Assembly (NCBI RefSeq): GCF_026020075.1
Contig: NZ_CP102773.1
Location: 310,001-374,000 of the forward strand
From: Bosea sp. NBC_00550
GTDB taxonomy: Bacteria > Pseudomonadota > Alphaproteobacteria > Rhizobiales > Beijerinckiaceae
DNA length: 64,000 nt
Reading direction: 5' to 3'
How positions within the stretch are numbered: the stretch's first letter is position 1; each line of letters starts with the position of its first letter. The notes below the pieces were generated by a model. The model did no database searches, was not told where the DNA came from, and saw nothing but the letters and a program-made list of their open reading frames with translations. Shown here piece after piece: positions 25,442 to 34,589 of this stretch. The position numbers were made by a program, and so were the translations under genes.

Positions 25442-27517
25442 ATGAGTTTGGTCGCATACACGATTCAGCATGCCGTGGCGGTGGTCGCGATCGACAATCC
25501 TCCGGTCAATGCGCTGGGGGCGGCGGTGCGCCAGGGGCTGGCGGCGGCCGTCGCCCAAGCGAATGGCGACGCGACGGTCACCGCGATCGTGATCGCATCC
25601 GCCGGCAAGGCCTTCATCGCCGGGGCCGATATCAGCGAGTTCGGCAAACCGCCGGCCGCGCCGCTGCTGCCCGATCTGCTCGACGCGATCGAGGCTTCGG
25701 CCAAGCCCGTCGTCGCGGCTATCCACGGCGTGGCGCTCGGCGGCGGACTCGAGGTCGCGCTCGCCTGCCACGGTCGCGTCGCGTTGCCCGCAGCGAAGCT
25801 CGGCCTGCCCGAGGTCAAACTCGGGCTCATTCCCGGCGCGGGCGGCACGCAACGCCTGCCGCGCCTGATCGGTGCGGCGAAGGCCTTCCCGATGATGCTT
25901 TCGGGCGAGCCAATCTCGGCGGGGCTCGCGCTCGACTATGGCCTGCTCGACGAGGTCGTCTCCAGCGATGTCGTCGCCGCCGCGATCCGTCTGGCCGAGG
26001 CGCTGGCGGCGGAGGGGCGACGTCCTGTGACGAGCACCGCCACCGTCGCATTGACCGAGGCCGATCGTGAGAGCTTCGAAGCTCTGGCCAAGGATGCCCT
26101 GAAGAAGGCGGACGGCATGCCGACCGTGCCGGCGCTGGTCGAGGCCGTGCGCGCGACCGCATTGCCGTTCAAGGAAGGCGTGGCCGTCGAGCGCAAGCTG
26201 TTCCTGTCGCTGATCGCCGACGAACGCTCCAAGGCGCTGCGCCATGTCTTCTTCGCCGAGCGCGAGGTCGCGAAGGTGCCGGGCATCGGGTCGGAGGTGA
26301 AGCCGCGCGAGATCACCGCCGCCGCGGTGATCGGCGCGGGAACGATGGGCGGCGGCATCGCCATGTGCTTCGCCAATGCCGGCATCCCGGTGACGCTTAT
26401 CGAGACCGCGCAGGCGGCGCTCGACAACGGCATCAACCGCATCGCCGCGATTTATGACATCTCGGTCTCGCGGGGCTCGCTGACGCCGGAGGCGCGCAAG
26501 CAGCGGCTCGCCCTGATCAAGCCGGCGGTCGGGCTGGCCGCGGCGGCAGGCGCCGACATCGTCGTCGAGGCCGCCTTCGAGGAGATGGGCGTCAAGAAGC
26601 AGATCTTCGGCGAGCTCGACAGGGTGGCGAAGCCGGGCGCGATCCTCGCCAGCAACACTTCCTATCTCGACGTGCCCACCATCGCGGCGGCGACCGGCCG
26701 GCCGCAGGATGTGATCGGCATGCATTTCTTCAGCCCGGCCAATGTCATGAAGCTGCTCGAAGTGGTCAGGCCGCAGGGCGTGGCGGATGATGCCGTCGCC
26801 ACTGCCGTGGCGCTCGGGCGTAAGCTCGGCAAGGTTCCGGTCGTGGTCGGCAACGGCTTCGGCTTCGTCGGCAACCGCATGCTGGAGCAGCGCACCCGCG
26901 CCGCCGAGCGGCTGCTGATCGCGGGCGCCCTGCCGCATGAGGTCGATGCGGCGCTGGTCGATTTCGGCTTCAAGATGGGCCCCTTCGCCATGGCCGATCT
27001 CGCCGGCAACGATATCGGCTGGCGCTCGCGCAGGGCGCGCGGGCTTAAGGCCGCCGTGGCCGACGCGATCTGCGACGCAGGCTGGTTCGGGCAGAAGACC
27101 GGGCGCGGCTATTACATCTATCCGCAGGGCGCGCGCACCGGCCAGCGCTGCCCCGAGGTCGAGGCGCTGATCGCCCGCATCTCCGCCGAGCAGGGCGTGA
27201 CGCGGCGCGCCTTCACGCAGGCCGAGATCCTGGCCCGGCTGCTCGACCCGATGGTGAATGAAGGCGCGCGCATCCTGGAAGAGGGCATCGCGGCGCGGCC
27301 GGGCGACATCGATATCGTCTGGATCAACGGCTATAACTGGCCGGCCTGGCGCGGCGGCCCGATGTATTGGGCCGACAGCGTCGGGCTCGACGTCATCGCG
27401 AAGCGTCTGGAGGCGCAGGCCGCCGAGGCCGGCGACAAGGCGCTCGAGCCGGCGCCGCTGCTGACGCGCCTCCCCGCCGAGAGCAAGGGCTTCGCGGGCC
27501 TCCGAACCGACAGTTGA
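25442..27517 (+). CDS. Bifunctional enoyl-CoA hydratase/3-hydroxyacyl-CoA dehydrogenase (FadB/FadJ-like)
   Basis: 691 aa from ATG 25442 ([21 protein letters not shown]), preceded by GAGGT. Residues 1-190 form a crotonase domain with oxyanion [14 protein letters not shown] and the two catalytic Glu, E104 and E124 ([19 protein letters not shown]). From about 295 comes the NAD domain ([26 protein letters not shown]), then catalytic [23 protein letters not shown], and a C-terminal helical domain ending [19 protein letters not shown]. Carries out the second and third steps of beta-oxidation; the thiolase follows 79 bp downstream. Confidence 0.94.
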   Translation: MSLVAYTIQHAVAVVAIDNPPVNALGAAVRQGLAAAVAQANGDATVTAIVIASAGKAFIAGADISEFGKPPAAPLLPDLLDAIEASAKPVVAAIHGVALGGGLEVALACHGRVALPAAKLGLPEVKLGLIPGAGGTQRLPRLIGAAKAFPMMLSGEPISAGLALDYGLLDEVVSSDVVAAAIRLAEALAAEGRRPVTSTATVALTEADRESFEALAKDALKKADGMPTVPALVEAVRATALPFKEGVAVERKLFLSLIADERSKALRHVFFAEREVAKVPGIGSEVKPREITAAAVIGAGTMGGGIAMCFANAGIPVTLIETAQAALDNGINRIAAIYDISVSRGSLTPEARKQRLALIKPAVGLAAAAGADIVVEAAFEEMGVKKQIFGELDRVAKPGAILASNTSYLDVPTIAAATGRPQDVIGMHFFSPANVMKLLEVVRPQGVADDAVATAVALGRKLGKVPVVVGNGFGFVGNRMLEQRTRAAERLLIAGALPHEVDAALVDFGFKMGPFAMADLAGNDIGWRSRRARGLKAAVADAICDAGWFGQKTGRGYYIYPQGARTGQRCPEVEALIARISAEQGVTRRAFTQAEILARLLDPMVNEGARILEEGIAARPGDIDIVWINGYNWPAWRGGPMYWADSVGLDVIAKRLEAQAAEAGDKALEPAPLLTRLPAESKGFAGLRTDS

Positions 27518-27596
27518 AACAGACCCTGCCGATGCGGCGCCCGCCGCCACCGGCAGACGCTTTCGAAAACTCCTTAACTGGCGAGGAAACCTTTCC

Positions 27597-28784
27597 ATGG
27601 CCGAAGCCGTCATCGTATCGACCGCCCGCACCCCGATCGCGAAAGCCCATCGCGGCGCGTTCAACCAGCTGCGGGGCGCCGACATGGCCGCGCATGCGAT
27701 CCGGCACGCTCTTGCGCGTGCAGAGATTGAGCCCGACGCGGTCGAGGAAGTCGTTCTGGGGTGTGGCTATCCGGAAGCGGCGACCGGGGGCAACGTCGCG
27801 CGGCATGCGGCGCTCGTCGCGGGAATCCCGGTTCAATCGAGCGGCGTGACTGTCAGCCGCTTTTGCGCGTCCGGGCTCGAAGCCATCGCGCACGCCGCTC
27901 GCCGCGTGGTCATGGACGGGGTGCCCGTCGCGATCGGTGGCGGGGTCGAATCCATCAGCCTCGTACAGCCGGTGGTGCGGCGTGAACTGACCCAGAACGA
28001 TTGGCTGATGGAGCACAAGCCGACGATCTACACGTCGATGATCGAGACCGCCGATATCGTCGCGCACCGCTACGGCATATCGCGAGAGGCGCAGGATGCT
28101 TTCTCGCTGCGGAGCCAGCAGCGCACCGCCTCGGCCCAGCAGCAGGGTGTCCTCGACGACGAGATCGTGCCCATGCGCGCGGTCATGGCCGCCACGGACA
28201 AGGTGACGGGCGAGGTCACGCAGCAGGAAGTCACCCTTGCCAGGGACGAGGGCAATCGCCCCGACACAACGCTCGAGGCGCTCGGCAAGCTGAAGCCGGT
28301 ACGCGGTGAGACCAACTTCGTCACCGCCGGCAATGCCAGCCAGCTCTCTGACGGCGCTTCGGCGAGCGTCGTCATGTCGGCCGAAGAGGCCGCCCGTCGG
28401 GGGCTGTCCCCGCTCGGCATCTTTCGCGGCTTCGCCTCGGCCGGCTGCGAGCCCGACGAGATGGGTATCGGCCCGGTCTTCGCGGTTCCGCGCCTGCTGG
28501 CGCGTCATGGCCTCACGGTCGCGAACATCGATTTGTGGGAGCTGAACGAGGCCTTCGCCTCGCAATCGATCTATTGCTGCACCAAGCTCGGCATCGACCC
28601 CGACAAGGTCAACGTCAACGGCGGCGCTATCGCGATCGGCCACCCGTTCGGGATGAGCGGAGCGAGGCTCGTCGGCCATGCTCTCCTGGAAGGCCGTCGC
28701 CGCAAGGCACGCTACGTGGTGGCGACGATGTGCGTCGCCGGCGGTATGGGATGTGCCGGGCTTTTTGAGGTCAATCCCGGCTGA
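27597..28784 (+). CDS. Acetyl-CoA acyltransferase (thiolase)
   Basis: 395 aa. Nucleophile C90 in [16 protein letters not shown], His in [21 protein letters not shown], and the second Cys in [24 protein letters not shown] motif present ([10 protein letters not shown]). Cleaves 3-oxoacyl-CoA to acetyl-CoA or propionyl-CoA plus a shortened acyl-CoA. Last gene of the module 1 operon; the convergent IclR gene ends 98 bp downstream. Confidence 0.95.
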   Translation: MAEAVIVSTARTPIAKAHRGAFNQLRGADMAAHAIRHALARAEIEPDAVEEVVLGCGYPEAATGGNVARHAALVAGIPVQSSGVTVSRFCASGLEAIAHAARRVVMDGVPVAIGGGVESISLVQPVVRRELTQNDWLMEHKPTIYTSMIETADIVAHRYGISREAQDAFSLRSQQRTASAQQQGVLDDEIVPMRAVMAATDKVTGEVTQQEVTLARDEGNRPDTTLEALGKLKPVRGETNFVTAGNASQLSDGASASVVMSAEEAARRGLSPLGIFRGFASAGCEPDEMGIGPVFAVPRLLARHGLTVANIDLWELNEAFASQSIYCCTKLGIDPDKVNVNGGAIAIGHPFGMSGARLVGHALLEGRRRKARYVVATMCVAGGMGCAGLFEVNPG

Positions 28785-28881
28785 AGCCGGCCGCATGGGT
28801 CCGCATCGGTCCACCGCTCCCCCCGGCATTGTGGCTCCATCCGCGGCGGGAGGCTCACGAAGCTCGGTGCGGAGGCCGCGG

Positions 28882-29661
28882 TCAGCGGGGCATGATGTAG
28901 CTCAGCTGGTTGCGGATATTGGCTGCAAGCGAAACCAGTCGCGGCCCCACCTCTTCCTCGATCTGATTGGGGCTGAGCCGGAAGATCGGCACGCGGCAGT
29001 TCACGCCGAAGCAGTCGCCGTTCGCGTCGCGGATCAGGGGCGCGCCGGCGGAATGAGTGCCGGGTATCCAAACGCCCTTGGCGACCGAGAAACCCCGGTC
29101 GCGACATTCGGCGACACCCTGGACATAGGAGTCGGAATATTTCGCCCAGAGGTCCGGCGAGCGCCGCTTCATCTCATCGAGCTTCAGCTTGAACTCGGCA
29201 TCCGTGAGCAGCGAGCCCAGCGCATGGCCGATCGTTGCCGGAAGGAGCGGCCCGATCGTGCCCAGATCGGGCGAGGTCCAGATGTTTTCGTTCACACGCG
29301 ACGTCTCGAGATAGACAAAGTTGGTGCGGTCGATGGTCCCGATCGAAACTGTGCCGCCGAGATCCTGCGCGAGTTTCTGCATCGACGGCCGCGCGATGTG
29401 CAGCAGCTTCAGATTGACCAGCAGCGGGTTCACCAGAACCAGCGCGCGCCAACTGAGTCGGAACTTGGATTTCTCCTGCCGAAGATAGCCCATCCGCTCG
29501 AGAGTATAGGTCAGGCGGGCGACAGTGGAACGATTGATCCCGGACTCCTTCGCGATCTCTCCATTGCTCATCAAGCTCCGGTTGGGGCGGAAGGTCTCCA
29601 GAACAGCGAGCCCCTTGACCAGGGTCGTCGCGATATCGGGGTCGTCGGCAGGGATCTTCAA
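28882..29661 (-). CDS. IclR-family transcriptional regulator (module 2)
   Basis: 259 aa. HTH: TTLVKGLAVLETF, MSNGEIAKESGINRSTVARLTYTLERMGYL. Effector domain: RPSMQKLAQDLGGTVSIGTIDRTNFVYLE, TIGHALGSLL, PIFRLSPNQIEEEVGPRL. Divergent from the amidohydrolase/ABC operon that begins at 29912, with a 250-bp AT-rich spacer that holds palindromes. About as similar in layout to the module 1 regulator as to any IclR; the motifs differ enough for a different ligand. Confidence 0.92.
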   Translation of the reverse strand: MKIPADDPDIATTLVKGLAVLETFRPNRSLMSNGEIAKESGINRSTVARLTYTLERMGYLRQEKSKFRLSWRALVLVNPLLVNLKLLHIARPSMQKLAQDLGGTVSIGTIDRTNFVYLETSRVNENIWTSPDLGTIGPLLPATIGHALGSLLTDAEFKLKLDEMKRRSPDLWAKYSDSYVQGVAECRDRGFSVAKGVWIPGTHSAGAPLIRDANGDCFGVNCRVPIFRLSPNQIEEEVGPRLVSLAANIRNQLSYIMPR

Positions 29662-29798
29662 GAACCGTCTCCAATTCGGCTTCAGGACCGACGTGAGACG
29701 CCGGCTTTTATTTTGACAGCACCTCGCCGATCGGCAGCTGCGCCAGGCGGCTGTCGGCGCGGTACGACATCAGCAAAATCCGACGCCACCGGCCAAAT

Positions 29799-29834
29799 GT
29801 CAACATAGTGAACATATTTGACTGATTATAATCA
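29799..29834. promoter_or_regulatory. AT-rich divergent promoter/operator region
   Basis: An inverted repeat GTCAA-N14-TTGAC (29799-29822) abuts a perfect 12-bp palindrome TGATTATAATCA (29823-29834), which contains TATAAT on both strands. It lies between the divergent IclR gene and the 29912 operon and is clearly AT-richer than its surroundings. A binding site for the IclR protein is the simplest reading. Confidence 0.5.
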
Positions 29835-29911
29835 TTTACTTGACTCAGTAGCCGCATGGACGCTCAATTGTCGCACTGACTGCTGAGGCGCAGCCGACTC
29901 GGAGAACGCTG

Positions 29912-30814
29912 ATGAGCCGCGTAATCGATATGGAAATCAGTTTGCCTCACAGCGAGGCGAACCCGGAGCTGGAGCGCATCGCGCGTGGCCGGCCTGGAAC
30001 GCCCTTCGCCCAGTCCCTTCCGCGCCCAGATGGCTACGGCTTCGCGAATTACGGGAACGTCTTCCGCAGCAAGGACAGCGGAGCTAACAAGGCGGCGGTC
30101 GACGATGGCGGGCTGGCGCGGCTGGTCGAGGACATGGACCGCGCGGGCATCCAGCGCGGGTTGCTGGTCGGCGCCGAGAACAGCGCTACGGGCCGCATTC
30201 ACCAGGCTCACCCCGGCCGATTCTTCCTGTTTACGACATTTGACCCGCTGGACGGCATGCGCGCCGTTCGCGAATTCGAGCGCCTGGTCAAGGAGGAGGG
30301 AGCAAATGGCCTGCGCCTGTCGGCGCTTTACAACGGCGTGCCGGCGAACGACCGGCGCTATTATCCGCTCTACGCCAAAGCCGCGGAACTCGATGTTCCC
30401 GTCCGCATCTATACGGCGATGAACTACGCCAACGATCGGCCCTATGATCTCGGCCATCCGCGCTATCTCGACGATGTCGCCGTCGATTTTCCGGAACTGA
30501 GGATCGTGGCGGGCCTAGCCGGATGGCCCTGGGTCAACGAGATGGTCGGGCTTCTGCGCCGCCACCCGCGCCTCTACGTCGATACGGCAGCCCACCACCC
30601 GCGCTATTTCAGTCAGCCCGGCTCGGGCTGGGAACAGTTCCTGCAGTTCGGCAATACCCTGCTTCAGGACAAGGTCATGGTTGGGCTCTCGCGCTACCTG
30701 TTTGGAACCTCCTTCGAAAGCATCATCGAGCAATACAAGGATTTGCCGCTCAAGGAGAAGGTCATCGAGAAATGGCTTTACGGGAACGCCGCTGAATTCT
30801 TCCGCCTGAACTGA
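29912..30814 (+). CDS. Amidohydrolase_2-like TIM-barrel protein lacking the usual metal ligands
   Basis: 300 aa. The middle and C-terminal parts follow the amidohydrolase_2 pattern: LARLVEDMDRAGIQRGLLVG, RFFLFTTFDPLDGMRAVREFERLVKEEGANGLRL, YYPLYAKAAELDVPVRIYT, FPELRIVAGLAGWPWVNEMVGLLRRHPRLYVDTAAHHPRYF, and GNAAEFFRLN. The N-terminal HxH is absent (MEISLPHSEANPE), the conserved GH before the PW motif is GL, and the final Asp of the usual G(S/T)D(F/Y)P is replaced (FGTSFES). So either the active site is rebuilt or it is not hydrolytic. First gene of module 2, 12 bp ahead of the ABC permease. Confidence 0.82.
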   Translation: MSRVIDMEISLPHSEANPELERIARGRPGTPFAQSLPRPDGYGFANYGNVFRSKDSGANKAAVDDGGLARLVEDMDRAGIQRGLLVGAENSATGRIHQAHPGRFFLFTTFDPLDGMRAVREFERLVKEEGANGLRLSALYNGVPANDRRYYPLYAKAAELDVPVRIYTAMNYANDRPYDLGHPRYLDDVAVDFPELRIVAGLAGWPWVNEMVGLLRRHPRLYVDTAAHHPRYFSQPGSGWEQFLQFGNTLLQDKVMVGLSRYLFGTSFESIIEQYKDLPLKEKVIEKWLYGNAAEFFRLN

Positions 30815-30825
30815 AGGCTGGCCCG

Positions 30826-31794
30826 ATGATTCGTTTCGTCGGCCGACGTGCGCTGCTCGCCATCCCCCTGCTCCTGGCGGTCATCGTCTTGATGTTCTCG
30901 ATGCTGCACATGATCCCCGGCGATCCGGTGCAGGCGCTTGTCGGCGACTATCCCGTGCCGCCGGCCTATCGGCAGGCGATCGAAACGAAATACCGTCTTA
31001 ACGATCCCTTCCTGGTTCAGGTCGGCAATTATCTGGTCAATGTCGCCCGCGGCGATTTCGGCTTTTCGTATCAGAACCAGCGCGCCGTTCTCGATCTCAT
31101 CCTCGAGCGCGCGCCCCGGACGATCCTGCTGGCGTCGGTCAGCTTTGCCTTGGCGATTCCGCTGGGCATGCTGATCGGCATCGCGGCCGGCACGTCCCGC
31201 CGACAGGGCGTCGACAAGTTCTGGACCACGACGGCGTTGATCGCCTACGCCATTCCCACCTTCTGGCTCGGTCAGCTCCTGGTGATGCTGTTCGCGCTCC
31301 GGCTGGGCTGGTTCCCCACCCAGGGAATCGGCCCCCTGGTCAGCCGCACCCAGGGCTTCGCCTGGCTCCTCGAAAAGCTGCGCTATCTCGCCTTGCCTGT
31401 CCTCGCCTTCGGCATCCACGAGGGCATGCGGATCGCCCGCATCATGCGCGCCAGCGTCATCGACACGCTCTCGCAGGGCTACATCATCACGGCACGCTCG
31501 AAGGGCCTTAGCCGCGGACAGATCATACGCAGCCACGTCCTGCGCAATTCGAGCCTGCCGCTCGTGACGATCGCGGGCTACGCCTTCGGCTCCGCGCTGG
31601 GAGGCGCCGTTCTGCTCGAGACGGTCTTCACCTGGCCGGGACTCGGCCTGCTCCTGGTCGACTCGATCCGGCTGCGGGACAACATGACCGTGATCGGGGT
31701 GGTGATCTTCTCGGCCGTCGCCGTCGTCGCCATGAACCTGATCGTCGATCTCCTCTACGCGGCGCTCGACCCGCGCATCAGAACCATGCGGTGA
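30826..31794 (+). CDS. ABC transporter permease, DppB/OppB type
   Basis: 322 aa with six membrane helices. N-terminus MIRFVGRRALLAIPLLLAVIVLMFSMLHMIPGDPV is typical of DppB. The EAA coupling loop reads MRASVIDTLSQGYIITARSKGLS, and the C-terminus ends LLYAALDPRIR. Inner-membrane channel subunit of a dipeptide/oligopeptide/nickel-type importer together with the next permease. Confidence 0.94.
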   Translation: MIRFVGRRALLAIPLLLAVIVLMFSMLHMIPGDPVQALVGDYPVPPAYRQAIETKYRLNDPFLVQVGNYLVNVARGDFGFSYQNQRAVLDLILERAPRTILLASVSFALAIPLGMLIGIAAGTSRRQGVDKFWTTTALIAYAIPTFWLGQLLVMLFALRLGWFPTQGIGPLVSRTQGFAWLLEKLRYLALPVLAFGIHEGMRIARIMRASVIDTLSQGYIITARSKGLSRGQIIRSHVLRNSSLPLVTIAGYAFGSALGGAVLLETVFTWPGLGLLLVDSIRLRDNMTVIGVVIFSAVAVVAMNLIVDLLYAALDPRIRTMR

Positions 31795-31805
31795 GGGCGA
31801 CAGCG

Positions 31806-32708
31806 ATGTCAGAAATCAAGGCCTCCACCGCACCTGCCACTCGCAACGGTCTCTCGATCGGGAGCTGGCAGGTCCACATCGCCAATCTCTTCGGCACGCG
31901 CCATGGCGCGCTCGGCGCGGGCATTCTGCTGGTGCTGATTGTCGTGGCCATCGCCGCTCCGCTGATCGCCCCCTACAACCCCCTCGAGCAGACGCAGCTA
32001 AGCCTGGCTCCGCCATCGTCCGAATTTCTGTTCGGCACCGACAATATCGGGCGCGACGTCTTTTCGCTCGTCGTGCATGGCAGTCGCTCCTCCCTCCTAG
32101 TCGGGCTCGGCGCCGCGCTGGCTGCTTTGCTGATCGGCGGCACGCTCGGGGTGCTCGCGGGCTATTTCCAGGGCCCGGTCGAGGCGGGGCTGATGCGGCT
32201 GGTGGAGCTGTTCCAGACGCTGCCCGTCATTATTCTCGTGCTTTGCGCCGTGGCCTTATTCGGTTCGAGCTTCTGGCTGCTGATCGCAGCGGTGGCGCTG
32301 GCGATCTGGCCAATGGAAGCACGGCTCGTCTACGGCCAGTACATCAAGCTGCGCGACCGCGATTTCATCGCAGCCGCCCGCGTCGCCGATCTCTCGACGG
32401 CCCACATCATGTTCCGGGAAATCCTGCCCAACGCGGTGCAACCGATCATCGTGCAGGTCGCTCTTGACGCCAGCATCGCCATCCTGATCGAAGCCGGCCT
32501 TGGCTTCCTCGGCCTGTCCGATCCGAACAAGGTGAGCTGGGGCCGGTTGCTCTTCGTGGCGCAGGACTATATGGACAGCGCCTGGTGGATGAGCCTGTTT
32601 CCCGGCGCCGCGATCTGCATCACGGTCGTCGGGCTGAACCTCTTCGCCGACGGCCTGAACGAAGTCATCGATCCCCGCAGCACGAGTGGTGTGGGAGGGC
32701 TGCAATGA
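31806..32708 (+). CDS. ABC transporter permease, DppC type
   Basis: 300 aa from ATG 31806; a GTG at 31791, overlapping the previous stop, would add five residues. Features: GILLVLIVVAIAAPLIAPYNPLEQ (first helix and the APYDP-like motif), FGTDNIGRDVFSLVVHGSRSSLLVG, and the EAA loop RDRDFIAAARVADLSTAHIMFREILPN. Ends ATGA-coupled to the first ATPase gene. Second membrane subunit of the importer. Confidence 0.94.
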   Translation: MSEIKASTAPATRNGLSIGSWQVHIANLFGTRHGALGAGILLVLIVVAIAAPLIAPYNPLEQTQLSLAPPSSEFLFGTDNIGRDVFSLVVHGSRSSLLVGLGAALAALLIGGTLGVLAGYFQGPVEAGLMRLVELFQTLPVIILVLCAVALFGSSFWLLIAAVALAIWPMEARLVYGQYIKLRDRDFIAAARVADLSTAHIMFREILPNAVQPIIVQVALDASIAILIEAGLGFLGLSDPNKVSWGRLLFVAQDYMDSAWWMSLFPGAAICITVVGLNLFADGLNEVIDPRSTSGVGGLQ

Positions 32709-33517
32709 GCCCCTCGCCGCTGCTCGATGTCAGCGACCTGAAGGTCCATCTGCGCCTCGGCTCCCACATCGTGAAGGCCGTCGACGGGGTCGACTTCCAG
32801 ATCAGGCCCGGCGAGTGCGTCGGCATCGTGGGTGAATCCGGCTCCGGCAAGAGCACGTTGGCTCGGGCCACCACGCGGCTGATGCCCAACGTCAATATCG
32901 CGGAGCTGAGCGGCAGGCTCACCTTCGAGCGCCGCGATATTCTGGCGATGACCGACCGCGAGCTGCGCACCCTGCGGCGGGGCCGCGGCTTCTCCATGAT
33001 CTTCCAGGACCCGCTCGGCTATCTCAACCCGACCCAAAGGATCGGTCGGCAGATCCAGGAAGCGCTCGCCCGGGCCCCGGATCGCGGCTCGGATCAAATC
33101 CGAATCCACACCCTGCTCGACGAGGTCGGCCTGCCCGACCCCACAAACCTCGCCCGCCGCTACCCGCACGAGCTGTCGGGCGGAATGCGCCAGCGCGTGA
33201 TGATCGCGATCGCGCTTGCCAGCGATCCTCAGCTCCTGTTCGCCGACGAGCCGACGACCGCGCTGGACGCGACCGTCCAGCTACAGGTGCTGCAGACGCT
33301 CTACAGGCTGCACAAGGAGCGCAACATGGCGATGGCCATCATCACCCATGACCTTGGCGTCGTGGCCGAGCTGTGTGACCGGGTCTACGTGATGCGCGAT
33401 GGCAAGGTGATCGAGAGCGCCGACACCGTCGCGCTCTTCGAGCAGCCCCGGCAGGAGTATTCGCGGCGGCTGATCGAGCTCAGCACGCGCCGGCTGACGC
33501 GGGAGCAGCGGCTATGA
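32705..33517 (+). CDS. ABC transporter ATP-binding protein, DppD type
   Basis: 270 aa from ATG 32705 in an ATGA overlap. Walker A GESGSGKSTL, Q-loop FQDPLGYLNPTQ, signature LSGGMRQRV, Walker B LLFADEPTTALD, H-loop ITHDLGVV. It lacks the C-terminal cysteine-rich oligopeptide motif found in the partner ATPase and in most DppD proteins (usually about 320 aa), ending shortly after YSRRLIELSTRRL. Also coupled (ATGA) to the next gene. Confidence 0.94.
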   Translation: MSPSPLLDVSDLKVHLRLGSHIVKAVDGVDFQIRPGECVGIVGESGSGKSTLARATTRLMPNVNIAELSGRLTFERRDILAMTDRELRTLRRGRGFSMIFQDPLGYLNPTQRIGRQIQEALARAPDRGSDQIRIHTLLDEVGLPDPTNLARRYPHELSGGMRQRVMIAIALASDPQLLFADEPTTALDATVQLQVLQTLYRLHKERNMAMAIITHDLGVVAELCDRVYVMRDGKVIESADTVALFEQPRQEYSRRLIELSTRRLTREQRL

Positions 33518-34548
33518 GCGCACCCATCCTGCGCCTGAACCGGGTCGAACAGATCTACGCCAGCCGAAACGCCAACGGACCTGGCTGGAACACGGTCCGT
33601 GCGGTCGACGGGGTCGACCTGGAGGTCAAAGAAGGGGAGACGCTGGCGATCGTCGGCGAATCCGGCTCGGGCAAGAGCACTCTGGCCAAGCTGCTGCTGA
33701 TGCTCAACCGGCCGACCGCCGGTGACGTCCAGTTTCGGGGAACCGCGCTCCCTGCGCTCGACGCCTCGGGTCGGCGGACCTTCCGGCGCCAGGTCCAGGC
33801 CGTCTTCCAGGACCCGGCGTCGTCCCTGAACCCGCGCATGACGGTGGAGCGCATGCTGGGCTACATCGTCCAGCGCCACGCGCTCGCACCGTCCGGCCAG
33901 ATCCGCCGGTTCCTCGCCGATCATCTCGCCGCGGTCGGCCTCACGCCGCCCGAGAACTATCTGAACCGCTACCCTCACCAGCTGTCCGGGGGACAGCAGC
34001 AACGCATCGCGATCGCACGCGCGATGATGCTGCGGCCAGTGATCATCATCGCGGACGAGCCGCTGTCCAGCCTCGACGTATCGGTCCAGGCGCAGGTCCT
34101 GCAGCTGATGCGGGACCTGCACACCACGACCAATGTCGGCTTCGTCGTCATCAGCCACGATCTCGGCGCGATGGAGTCGATCGCCGACCGTACCGCCGTG
34201 ATGTATCGCGGCCGCATCGTCGAGATCGGCCGCTCGATCTACGAGCGCCCGTTCCATCCCTATACGAAGCTGCTTCTGGAGGCGCGCCTCTCGCTGGATC
34301 CGCGCCGCGGCCGGATCCGCAGCATGAGCACGACGCCGCCGCGCGGCGATGCCTCCGCGCCTGCGCCGGGCGGTTGCCGCTTTCGGCAGCGCTGTGCCTA
34401 CGCCACCGAGATCTGCGCGACGCAGGCCCCGGCGCTGCGGCCAGTCGATGCAGCCGGAACCATGGCCGCCTGCCACCGCGCCGAGGAGATTGGCGCGCTC
34501 CCCGCCAAGGCTGAGGAGCCGGCGCTCCTCAGGCCGATCGAGGTCTGA
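33514..34548 (+). CDS. ABC transporter ATP-binding protein, DppF type
   Basis: 344 aa. Walker A GESGSGKSTL, Q-loop FQDPASSLNPRM, signature LSGGQQQRI, Walker B IIADEPLSSLD, H-loop ISHDLGAM, followed by the oligo_HPY tail with GGCRFRQRCAYATEICATQAPALRPV (four cysteines, the peptide-transporter-type C-terminus). Works as a heterodimer with the preceding ATPase. Confidence 0.95.
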   Translation: MSAPILRLNRVEQIYASRNANGPGWNTVRAVDGVDLEVKEGETLAIVGESGSGKSTLAKLLLMLNRPTAGDVQFRGTALPALDASGRRTFRRQVQAVFQDPASSLNPRMTVERMLGYIVQRHALAPSGQIRRFLADHLAAVGLTPPENYLNRYPHQLSGGQQQRIAIARAMMLRPVIIIADEPLSSLDVSVQAQVLQLMRDLHTTTNVGFVVISHDLGAMESIADRTAVMYRGRIVEIGRSIYERPFHPYTKLLLEARLSLDPRRGRIRSMSTTPPRGDASAPAPGGCRFRQRCAYATEICATQAPALRPVDAAGTMAACHRAEEIGALPAKAEEPALLRPIEV

Positions 34549-34589
34549 CGCAAACCAATACCAACCATAAAGCCGAGGGAGAGCACATC

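Noticed and set aside
25355..27685. 776-codon open frame antisense to the bifunctional FadB-like gene
   Set aside because: His/Arg/Asp-rich, no domain motifs; the plus strand shows all crotonase and dehydrogenase motifs. High-GC third positions keep the antisense frame open.
27393..28829. 478-codon antisense frame over the thiolase
   Set aside because: No motifs; the thiolase active-site motifs are on the plus strand.
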